From contig NC_058513.1 in assembly GCF_020382885.2 (NCBI RefSeq), forward strand, positions 18,439,641 through 18,503,640: a DNA stretch of 64,000 bases, in the 5' to 3' direction. The stretch comes from Scatophagus argus. Lineage: Eukaryota; Chordata; Actinopteri; Scatophagidae. The notes under the pieces were generated by a model that was not told the DNA's origin, ran no database searches, and saw only the letters and a list, made by a program, of their open reading frames with translations. Positions 21,219-32,000 of this stretch are shown here, in pieces. The first letter of the stretch is position 1; each line of letters begins with the position of its first letter. The translations under genes and the position numbers were made by a program.

Positions 21219-22722
21219 ATGTTACAGATGAAGCCTGCTGGAGTTCTGTTCATCTTATCAGTGACTCTGAGTGCTGCTCAGAAACTGAAAACAACCCCGA
21301 GAGCAGAGTGGGAGTACAGGAATGAAGGTGAGCAGTACAGTCAATACTTTTACCCTCTCTTGTACTAAAGAACTTAGAGTTTTGGGTACCTCACTTGTTG
21401 TGTTTCCTCAGCCACATTTCAGTGGGAAATATTCATTTCTCAGAACTTTTACTGATTTGCAGGTGAAATTTCTGGAGTAAATTTGTTGTTCTAACAGCAT
21501 TTCAGAGTGAGGCAGGTCCTAAACACACCTTAATGTACAATTTCAAGTTACTGGTATTTACTTGGGTATTACAACGTACTGCTACTTCGTAGTTCTACTC
21601 TATTACATTTATTTGATAACTGTGCAGATTCAGATGAATATTACAAAATATAATCAGTAAATTCTGATTTCATATGATGAATCATGTGAGAGTCACAAGC
21701 TGCCCAGCAGTTTGAACAGCACACAGGACTCGTAGCCTCCGCTGGCTAACAGGTTTATGTGGGTTTTACTTTTTAAACAAAGTGATTTTATCTTTACTTT
21801 TAAACTGAAATGTAACTTGTTCTTTATCTTGTTTCTCATTATTGTGTTGCATGTGAAAATGTTTCACTTTTGAACTAAATTCAGACCGGTTTTGTCCCAG
21901 ATGTCTTTGACCAGCAAATCATCAAATCTGACTGACTTACAGAGTAGATATTATTATTCAGTATAAACTCTGTATTGTTACTAATATCTTTTTAAAGTAC
22001 TTTTTTCCTTTTTGTTTTTCACTCCAGCGTTCCTTCTTTGCTTCTTTCTTTCTCCTCCTTTTCATCCCTCCATCTTCCCCCTTTCATTCCATATTGCGAC
22101 CTTGTTCCTCCACTGGAGATCCTTCAGTGTCCGTTAGCCGTTTGATTCATCACGTCCTTGTTGAGCTGCTGTGTTTTACTTGTCTGTAGCAGAGAGGGTG
22201 AACACCAGAGGCTGTGCAAACCTCACGCTGGTTTTAGACAACTGGAAATACGCCATCATGACGCAGGTCAAGGATCTGCTGCTGCATGACCACAGCACCG
22301 TGCTGCCGGACTACGGGAGGTGGGGACCTCCTGGGAGGTTTTATTGGTTTAATGAAGACTGTTTTCCTGTTTTCACATCATCATCATCATTGCTGATGTG
22401 CTGTTACTGAGAGGGGTAAATTGTCTTTGGTCTCAGGATCCAGCCGCTGTCAGACGCCCTGGGAGATCTCTACAAGGAGTTCAACGCCCTGAAGGAGCGC
22501 CTCGCTGAGCTCACGGCCAAGTTTGACGGAGTCGAGGCCTTCGTGGACAACATGCGATCAGGAAGGAAGCCTGTCCCGCTCCGAGGTGAACCCCGACCCC
22601 TGGGGTTGCTGCCAGGAGGGGAGACCGAGACCACGGCCACTGATCCTGGAGCTCGACAGCAAAGAAAGAGAAGCAGGATTGTAGTGCGGAGGATCAAGAA
22701 ACCTGCAGGTCCACAGGACTGA
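21219..22722 (+). CDS. Unrecognised small secreted coiled-coil protein
   Basis: I do not recognise this family. There are three coding exons, 21219-21327, 22190-22319 and 22437-22722, phases 1 and 2, giving 174 residues. The start may be at 21219 or at a second in-frame ATG at 21228. The N-terminus is a convincing signal peptide (MKPAGVLFILSVTLSAA, cleavage near residue 20). Residue 45 is the only cysteine and is followed at once by an N-glycosylation sequon NLT (47-49). Residues about 84-116 form an amphipathic helix with hydrophobic heptad spacing (L84, L88, L91, F95, L98, L102, L105, F109, V112), likely a coiled coil. The tail is Pro/Gly-rich and ends strongly basic (RQQRKRSRIVVRRIKK). The lone cysteine could give a disulfide dimer. 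A non-coding first exon ending CCGCAG/GTACGT (GT at 21107) is possible. Clean splice phases and the signal peptide argue for a real gene; its function is unknown. Confidence 0.75.
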
Positions 22723-22954
22723 AACATGGACTGGACGAACTGTGAGCCACAGCATCATATTCCTGTTTAAATCTTACTGTGGTCTCAACTGAGTTCAGTT
22801 CACGAATTGTTTTTCTGTCCATCACCACCTCCATGATTTACCAAAGTAGAAGCTGTTTGGAAGGCCTCTCATGCTGGGTAACTGCAGCCGTACCTGCAGA
22901 GCAGTCGACATGACAAGCAGTCTGAAAACAAGTGAGAACCAGTAGAATAATAAA
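22723..22954 (+). other. 3' UTR and polyadenylation signal of the secreted gene
   Basis: AATAAA at 22949-22954 lies 227 nt after the stop codon. A second AATAAA at 23383-23388 could be an alternative end. Confidence 0.5.
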
Positions 22955-23869
22955 TATTAAAATATGTCATCGTTGTGCTGAAGCTGACTGTAACTTTTCT
23001 CACTGGACTCCTTCTGCTCACCCGCATATCAGGAGAAACAGTGCACACCTTTGCCTGATCTCATGTACTCAACAGTATACAGCTATACTCTACTCTGCCA
23101 CTAGGTGGCTCCACACCATCAGGAAGATGTCGATCCTTATGTGTTTAGTTCATAGACGAGAAAATATGAATTGTGAAATTTGGGGTTTTGGGAGGCTGCT
23201 GTTATACTTAAGCTATAAAACTTTGATTATTCTTCTTAGTACCAGAGGCTGATATTTTATTTTAGAGTCAATGATATCAACACATCATCAGCTGATGATA
23301 TTACTGTGCATCCCTGCTGAACTAACATTAAAGTCCGGTCTGTTGCACATTGTGACGTTGACAATAACTGCCAGATTTAAACAATAAAACGCTGACATAC
23401 ACACATAATGCGCATGTGCTGAAACGGCCCGTGGGTCTCCTGTTCACCGGTTCACCTGGTTGCCTCCTCGCTGTTCAGTGTTGTTCTTACTGTTACAGAA
23501 AGTTACAGACTTTCTACACTCAGATTTTCAGTGAAATTCATATGCCAGGAAAAGAGACAAAACACACAATACACAAAGTCAAACATGAATTCGACTCGTA
23601 GCATTTTACCTTACGTACCTTTTGTTGATAACAGGCTAGTTTTATACTTTAAATTCAGTAACGCAGGACTTTTACTTGTGGTGGAGTATTTTCAGTGTGT
23701 TAATGTAGGACCTCAGCTTGTACTTTGGTAAGAGTAATTGTACTCAACACTGTTAAGAAACACACAATCACACCAAAGTGTTGTGATGAAACCCGCCTGA
23801 GAGCCGCTCTGAGTTTCCGTTCTGCACAAACTGAACAGGCTGAGTTTCTTGTTTGGTGAGACTCGGACA
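22955..23869. other. Intergenic region before rnf213, with CTCF-like site
   Basis: No supported gene. A forward CTCF-like core CCACTAGGTGGCTCC lies at 23098-23112 (14 of 15 consensus positions). Open frames such as 22932-23252 show no protein-like character. Confidence 0.4.
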
Positions 23870-23885
23870 GAAATGAAACTGAAAG
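23870..23885 (+). promoter_or_regulatory. rnf213: ISRE/IRF-like element of the rnf213 promoter
   Basis: GAAATGAAACTGAAAG contains GAAACTGAAA (23875-23884), an exact fit to the IRF/ISRE core GAAANNGAAA, preceded by a further GAAA one base upstream. An AGTTTCTT half-site in inverse orientation lies at 23843-23850. RNF213 is interferon-inducible in mammals, so the site fits the gene. Location relative to the true start site is inferred. Confidence 0.65.
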
Positions 23886-23929
23886 GACTTGCTGCGGCTT
23901 AGGGACAGTCGAGAAACGAGCTGCTAAAT

Positions 23930-24178
23930 CAAGACGTAGAAAACTTTTACGCCGTTTATTATCTGACCTGAACCGCCTTAAAGACGACTACTGAGCCGAG
24001 TGTGTTTGCCCACGTAGTTCAGATAGAAAGCCTGGAGCTCGTGTTGGGAGACAAGCGCCAGCTGTGGGGCGGCTGACGAACTGCCGGACGGTCCCTTACA
24101 GGAGGTCTCAGCAGGTCTCATCGGCACTGCGGTAGTTCTGATCTGACGGTCTGATCGCCTGAGCTCCCAGCTGAAAAG
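23930..24178 (+). other. rnf213: rnf213 non-coding first exon, probable
   Basis: A good donor CTGAAAAG/GTACGT lies at 24178/24179, with no suitable long reading frame before it. It would splice to an acceptor TTAACAG at 24507, after which the first in-frame ATG that joins the downstream coding exons is at 24578. The 5' boundary is a guess. Confidence 0.45.
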
Positions 24179-24577
24179 GTACGTAAACAAACCATAAAAC
24201 CTAAATGTTTCCGTTCAGTAGAGATCAGCACGGCTGAGCTGCACCGTCAGCCTGCCACCGTTTAAAGGATTTGAATTTCATTTTTACAGGATTTGTTTTG
24301 AACTCTTAAACTCGAACTTGAAGTGTTGTGAACAAGCAATTTTAAGACGTCTCACTGCACTCACTTTTGATTGTTTTCTGAAAGTTAATCGACAAAGTGA
24401 TTCCTGGGGCAGGATATTCTTATTATGTGCACAAATTCCCTCAGGAGGATGAAACCAGATGTGGCAGCATTTCTCACTTGTTTCCTGCCTTTAATCCAAC
24501 TTAACAGGACATCTCACACATGTGGGATGTGATTGTGTGGGACTTTTTATACTCAAAGACAGATAAGAGGGGGGCAG

Positions 24578-26092
24578 ATGGAGCAGGGAGCAGGAGGCCT
24601 CCACAGCCCCTCTGGGTCACAGGCGAGAAAGGAGGATGTTCCAACCAAAAGATCCTGCAAAGGAAATAAGGTAGACATATAATCGTGAGCGCAGATATCA
24701 GGGGTTTAATATAAAACCAGATATGTGATAAGGTCAATGTGTATTCCAGGACCGAGGACGAGCAGGTCTCAGCAGGAAAGCTCAAGACAGAGAGAGAAGG
24801 AAAAAGAGAAATAAAAGAAGAAAAAACAGCAGCTTAAATGTAAAAGGAGACGATAAAAGTGAAGAATCCAAGACAGAAGTTGTGGAGACTACAGGCACCC
24901 AAACTCAGGAGAGTGTGCCTGTAGAAACACGACCTGACACACATCCAGAAGTGGAAGACAAGTTGCAAACTGTGCAAAAAAGTGGAGACCTGCGACACAA
25001 AGATGCTAAAGTGGTGCAAGCTGGGACTCAAACATTAAAATGTAAAAGCAGAAACAAATTCACACAAACTCCGGTTGTTCGTCAGAGCAACCAGGAAACA
25101 CAGACGGACTTCCCTGTGCCAACACAAGACGGCACCAATGCTGCTGAGTCAGGGCTAAAACAAGGTGAGCACACACCTCACGACAACACTGTTCAGACTC
25201 GATCGAGGCCAAATGAAAAGCCAGACAGTCACCAAGCATCACCAGCCAAAGAGCAAAACCCTGAGAAAGACGCAAAGTCTGAGGAGGGGAATCCGCCTGC
25301 AGGACCGGCTGACCTAACCGAGTCCCAAGCTGAAAAAGGTGCCAAACCAAAGTCTTACGCCAAAGCTGTGTCTGAAGGGGGCAGCAGTGAGCAACAGGCC
25401 ACTAAGGAAGCCAAAGCAGCAGATAAAAGCCTGAAACCGTCCCAAAGCACGCGGTGAGAGTAAACTCCACATTGACAGCTACACCACATACTGTGGTTGA
25501 ACATGTGATCATAAACTTGTTTTTCTTTTTGTCTCCACAGCGATCGGAGCCCCATCAGACCTCCACCTGCTGCTCCCATGTTCACCTTTCACATCTATGC
25601 TGTGTTGGACAGAAAGTTCAGATTCAACGAAGTGCATGACACACTTGTGTTGTTCTGTGGAAATCAGTGTTTTCCCCTGAAAGTGACGTATTTTGTGTGA
25701 GTATAAATGTTTATAAGCTTTCATATACGGTACATTTCGCTGCAGTGACTCTGCACTTTGTCCTGAATCTGTACAAGAAAGGACTACAATCCCTTCAATG
25801 TGCTGAAGTACACATGTGAAACTATAAAAGTCATACCACTTTCCTCATATTTTCAGAGTTCAGTTATATTTTCAGCTTCAGTGAAAGTATCATCATCACA
25901 AACAACCATATTTTATGTTTAGTGGTCAAAAACAAGGTGGATATCTGGTAGAAGCCAACCTTCCCATTGCAGAAAGCCATCTGGAGGGAGGCGTCTTGTT
26001 GTTTTATCAGTACGGTGTAAAGCAACGACAGAAGCAGATCATAGAAGTTGCCAGAAGGTGTGTCCGAATTCCCCTGGACTCAAACATTAAAG
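24578..26092 (+). other. rnf213: RNF213 N-terminal region: disordered arm and CBM20-like domain
   Basis: The first four coding exons. Residues 1-75 are basic ([10 protein letters not shown] type, as in human RNF213). Residues 76-265 are hydrophilic and carry TQT motifs at 81-83, 124-126, 136-138 and 148-150 plus VQT at 179-181, then a Lys/Glu/Pro-rich stretch. From about residue 276 ([16 protein letters not shown]) to about 375 the sequence corresponds to the carbohydrate-binding CBM20-type module of RNF213. The zinc-ribbon-like start of the human protein (CPSC...CSQC) is absent here. The ATG at 24578 was chosen because it is the one that joins the next exon in frame with a proper donor. Confidence 0.75.
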
Positions 26093-29000
26093 GTGAGGCA
26101 AGCAAACCATTCAGGTTCAGCATGTCAGCGTGGTGCTGTGGGTTTGTGCCTCTGACAGACTGATTATGTGTGTTTCTTCTAGAGCTGCACCTTTACGAAG
26201 GCTTCATCGCTCGTCAGGAGAGTCAGGGCTTTTTCCAAAGTGGCCTTCACTTGATTGGCTGGAGCAGATCAAAAGGTGTAGAGCTATCAGAAGCCTGGCA
26301 GGCCTCAGCGAGACTGCTGCTGAGCAGAATCTTCCAGAAATGGTCGCCATCAGACAAACAGAGCACGCAGAGCTTGCGTGACAACTTGAAGCATTTCGTG
26401 ACGAGTGTCGGCCCAGCACATGCAAGGGTGATATTCCCAGACGACTCAAGACCTCCCGTGGTCACGGTTGGTGCAACAAAAAGAGCAGAATTCAGAGCAT
26501 TCGCGATGTGTCACATTATTCTGACAGTAACAACATGTGCTTTTTATCTGCAGACATCAGAGCTCATTTCAGAGAATTTAGTTTGCATCTTAAAAGGAGA
26601 GCCAAAGGAGAAATTCCCCGGCAGTTTGAGGAGCACCAGTCCTCTTCTTCTGGGCCTGTCTGTTTTCGTGGTGACCAGATGGTATAACATCAACCTCGGA
26701 GTGAAAAGCTGGGCTGAGCTGTGTCTCCTGGTGTCCTCAGAGACTGCAATGGACAAGAAGAACCTGGACGGGTTGCACAGTGTTTTCGAGCATTCGCAGC
26801 AGTGAGTTCAGCGAAAACCTCAAGGTTCTCTTTGTGGGTTTTCCAAAAGCTTTCAACTGCATTTCATGGTCTTCCTCAGGGATCACATGACCTACGTAGA
26901 GAGCCATCAGATGTGTTAGCCTGTACAGTCCCTCATAGTGGTGATAGTTGGGTGTAGTTAGCTGCTGATGTGCTACATTTTAGTTAATAACACAACACAG
27001 CACACTGAAAGTTGCTGAGTAGTAGAAGTTTTTATAGCCGAGACAGGAGTATTCGTCTGAGGTACTGATGTATGTGTGTTTCCTCCTGCCAGTGTCGTGC
27101 TGGCTCTGATAAACCTCTGTGTGCGGCAGAAGGTGTCGGAGCTCGTCCTGCTCCTTCCTCTTCTCTTCAGACTCAGACAACCAGGAGCTCACGCCACCAA
27201 AGTGGGTCCAGCTGTGGAGGAGGAGAACTGGTCCGGACTTGAAAATGTCCATTTCTGCAGCTTCAGGGAGAATATTCAGCACCACCCTGACAAAAGGAAG
27301 TGAGTTTGTCTCAAAGCAACCTTGTTCTCCTCACACGGTGACCAAATTTAACATTTTCCTTCTTCACAGGATAATGTTGACTTTGATCGAGAGTCGCTTG
27401 TCCATGGCTGAAGAGAAGCCACTGCTCTTGATGAGCTGGTTGTCTCTGGTTGCATTTGAGGATCTTCCTGAATTTTCAGGCCTGACAGGAATACCTGCAG
27501 AACACCTGATCCAGAGTCTGTTATACAGACTGCAAAGATGTGGAGAGGAACGGGACAACAACAGAGCACAGGAGAACGTGAAGGTGGAAAAAATCTACTA
27601 ATGGCAATATTTAACATTTGAAATTACCCTTTGTGATCATCTTTATCTTTCTGCATGCAGCATACCCAGAAAACCTTGACCCATATACTGCTGAAGGTCG
27701 CCAAAGACAGGGACAGGTGAGGACATCTGAAATAAGATCCACTGATGAGCTGTGGTGTTCTGCTTCCTGTAACTTTTGCTTTGCATCTGTAGAATGATTG
27801 GATCTGGAAACACCAAGTCAGCCCTCATGAGCAGCATCAGTGTGGCGAGGAAGACGTGTGCGATTGTGCGACTCGTCCCAGACTACCAGGCCGCAGTCCT
27901 GTCCTACCAGCTGGTGGTGACCATGACAGAGATTTTGCTTGCTAAACTGAAGGAAGAGGTAATGATTTGCTGATTATGTGCTCTGACTGCCTCGTTACGG
28001 AACAGTAACTTTAATTCACTGTATTCCTTTTTCTGGTTTTCAGTCTTCAGGAGACGAGTATGAGACCTTGAAGAAAAACGTCTTGGATGAGTTTCAGGAC
28101 GTGCAGCAGCGAATCAGTGAGTGGAGAGATAAACTGCTGCACAAACCCATTGTGACAGCATCAAAATCACTCACCTACCCAAAGGAAATTGAGGTACACA
28201 CTTCAGCAGAATATTTACCACAAGCTTATGTCAGCTTATTATTCAGTTCCCTCTCTTGTGTTGTTCAGCTCGAGCAATGAAAGACGAAGGTAAACAAGGT
28301 GTTACATGTTATAATGCCTCGTAAACTGATATCTGATGTGAATTCCCAGCTGTGGGATGCCCTGCTGAAGGTGGAGTGCTCGCTTGAAGAAGTTTCATCC
28401 TGCTGGAGGATGAGCCTGAGAAAAGACCTGATGAAGAGGATTTCCCAGGTTAGTGGATTCTTATTGGTCAGTGTAAAACGGACGTGATTCGTCTAGTGTT
28501 AGAGACAGCAGATACATGCTTTTCACCTGGTTTCTTTGCAGGCAAGTGAGGAGGACAGAATTGCGGTCTGCTGCCTTGAGACATCATTGGCAGCTATAAG
28601 GAGGAGCCATGATGTGGTGCAGACCTGTTTTGATGAGCTGTGTCAGGCTGCTGTCAAGACAATCTGCCAGGTGTGTTCTGTGACCAGAGGAACTTCTGTC
28701 TTCATTCTCTACAGCTGCTGCCAGGATGGGAATCTACTTTGGTTTACATTTTTGTATCACACCTTGACTGATGAACTTCTTTTGTGATACTGTGTTGATT
28801 CTCCAAAAATATGGTGACTGATGATGTGTTCATGTTTTCAGAGAGGGCTGGAGGGAGACCTGATGCGGAGTCTCAGCTCGAGGGTGAAGGACCTCCCTGA
28901 TGTTGTCACGTCTGCTGTTGTGGTCGCGTCAGCTGCGCGATTCAGAGACGACCCTGTAGCCCAGCTGCTCGACCCACAGTCTGCCATGAACCACCTCCTG

Positions 29001-32000
29001 TCTCAAGGTACTTTGTTTCATTCATTCATTCATTCCATTCATTTTTATTTGCAAATATTTTTTCTTAAAGCTGAAGGTTATTTAGTCAGTGCTGTACAAA
29101 CGGTCGTTGTTTTGTCTCAGGTGACTGGAAGTCGATCCATGTGGACGACACAGCAGGACACATTGTCCACAGCTCTCTGACTGCGCTGCACTCGCTGGTG
29201 GAGTCTCTGCTTCTGGGACACATCCCCCTGGGACACCTACAGACCTGCATGAAACATAAAGAACAGTTTAAGAGACTTTACCAGCAGTGTACGAACCTTT
29301 ACACGATAAAAATCTCCCATGGTTACAGCGTTAAATTTCACCTGATTGGACCGTGTTCATTGGTTATAACTGCATTATGTTTTCAACAGACAAGAAAAAC
29401 ACCAAATCTGAGGTAGTTTCTGTTGATGCAGAGGTTGTTTTGGCCCAGAGAGAGAAGGATTTGAACTCTTTCATACTGCGGAAACAGCACATGGACACAC
29501 TGATAAAGATGATAGCAAAGGTTACAGAAAGCATCACGGGTAAGTTTAACTAGAAAATAACTGCATACCCCACAACTTGTTTAAATATGTAATTTTCTTT
29601 AGTAACCTGGTCTTATTTAAACAGTTCCTGAGATGGCGACTCTCGAGGTGCAACACAGTGCAGACCTGACAAATGTGAACCTCAACAAACTGGTCCTGAT
29701 CCAGTCCTTTGATTCTGAGGGGAATCTGGGGAAAAGGGGCCCTCCCCAGATCTTCTGGTGTAACACCAGTGTGAACGTCTTGAAAATGGCCAGTGAGATG
29801 CACCACCTGCATCACAGTAACCTGGTTCTGTCCTTCTGGGTGAAGGGAGCTGCATCTTTGGCATCAACAAGGCAAACCTGCTCAGCTCCTGTTTCAGTCA
29901 CTCTAACACAGGTCTGCGAAAACATCTGGGAGCCACTGCTGGCTGAGTTCCTCCAGCTCGGTGTTGGCATCGCAAAAGCAGACATCACTTTTGAGCAGCT
30001 CGATCAGGTGTTGATGACATCTGGCGACCAGGGAGATGGCAAAGTGATGCAGAAGGAGCTGACTCTGATGTCAGAGGCTCTTGCTAAGTTAGGAGGGTCC
30101 AAACATGGGGAGACCTGGGTGGACCTGAGACTTGAACAAGTCCAGGAGTACAGACAGCTCCATGAGGCAGCGGCTGCAGCCAGTGCCATGCTGAGGATCT
30201 CTGAAAAACTGAAGCTTTCTGGGAAATTCACAGAAATCGAAACTCTCAGCCAGCTGGTAACAGTCTTTTGATGTGATGTTGCATTTTACTTATAGTTTTT
30301 ACAAAACACATTAGGCTCACCGAAAGAAAACATACTCTTGTTAGTCCTGTTTTGTTTACAATTCTTATTCAGGATAAGAGATAAAGAGGTAAAAGACACT
30401 TCAGATTATACACAGCGGTGTAACTATTGACTGTTTAAATCAGTTTAGCAGACACAGTCACACTATCTTCTGTTAAATGTATTCTTCCTTTTAAGAAAAT
30501 GAACAATTTTTGAATTCTGTGTGGCTCTTTAACAGGATGAAGACGCCTTTAAGAAGAGGGCCTTGGGGTCCCTCAGTAATGAGCTTTTACATGCCAAACA
30601 GCAGCTCGCCACAGTCACCAAGCAGCACACTGCCTGTCTGGAAGACTTTCTAGAAAGCCAAACTCTGGTCTCCTGGGTCAAAGAGAACCTTAAAAGTAAA
30701 GGGTCTTCCACAGCTTCATGAAAAAACAGATTGTCTTTAGTTTTGCAGACAACTCACCTGCTCACTTTTGTGTCCCCTCAACAGACATGAGCGATGTGAA
30801 GGTCTATGTTGAACTGGCTTCCATATCAGCTGGAGAGAATGACACAGAGATCGACCAGGTGGCCTGTTTCCATGATGCAGTGATGGGCTACGCCCCTCTG
30901 CTCTACTCCCTGTCCCCTCAAGCTGGTTTTAAGGAGTTCATGAAATGTGCCCAGCAGGTGTGGGACACCCAAGACAGAGACAAGAAGCTGCCAGCTAAAC
31001 TGGTATTACTTCTCCCTTGTTCGTAGGCAAAACATAAAACCCTTTTAGTGCTGAAAAGTGACAGTGACGCCACTGGGTTTGTTTTCCAGAGAGAGTCGAC
31101 TCGATTGCTGAGCTGGCTGAAAGCACTGAAGGAGACTCATGGCTCTGTGGAGCAATCCTCTCTCTCCCTGGCTTCTTCTATTAATGCTCACGGAGTTTAT
31201 CACATAGGATGGTCTGATGACAAGACAGACAAGGTAAGTGGACTGTCATCCATTAAAAGATATGTCAAAGATAAGTCAGAGATATTAAGATGTAGGATAT
31301 GTATGATTTTCATTTGTTTGCAGAGATGTCTACAGAACATGGTACATGTCACGGTGAAAAGGAGCAGAGAGGAGAAGAGCTACAAGCTTGAAGACCTTCT
31401 GGAGCTACAGAACAAACTCATGCTCATGTCCTCCAAAGGGGAGCATGGCAGAGAGCAAGTCAACAGGTTCACAGAGGTCAGGGCGTTTGTAAAAGACAGT
31501 TTTAAATCTGAATGTGTACAATGCACAGAGTGAAGAGGCAATTTAGGTGATGTTTGTGCTACTGCAAAAAGGACAGAGCATGTAGAGTGTTCTTATGCTG
31601 TTCTATGCAGAAAGCTTTCAAGCCAGCTTGATAGAACTGTTGTTATGTGTCAGATGATTTTAAACTTCTACATGTAATCACTTGATCCATTATTATTATA
31701 GTACATTTGTTCAGCTTCAACCCAGGAAGGTAAGGATTTCAGCATTAAGTTGTATGTGGGTCTAATCAGTCTGTTGAGATTAACTCTATAAATCCCGATG
31801 TTCCTGTCCACATGTACTGTAGGTGTTCGAAGGAGTTCAGAGACTTGCCACTATCCTTCTTCAGATGGTAACCTCTGGCAACATGCTCTTCAGGGAATGG
31901 CATGCTGAGATCCAATGCTGCCCACAACAGCAACCGTGCATCAAAGTTACCTTCTTATCCCTGATGAACAAAGAGATGGTGTACCATGGTGAGGTGATTA

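Noticed and set aside
24636-24670. Alternative rnf213 start codon at 24636 (MFQPKDPAK)
   Set aside because: It would enter the next exon in phase 2 and meet a stop at 24834; the ATG at 24578 joins in the correct phase and gives the expected basic N-terminus.
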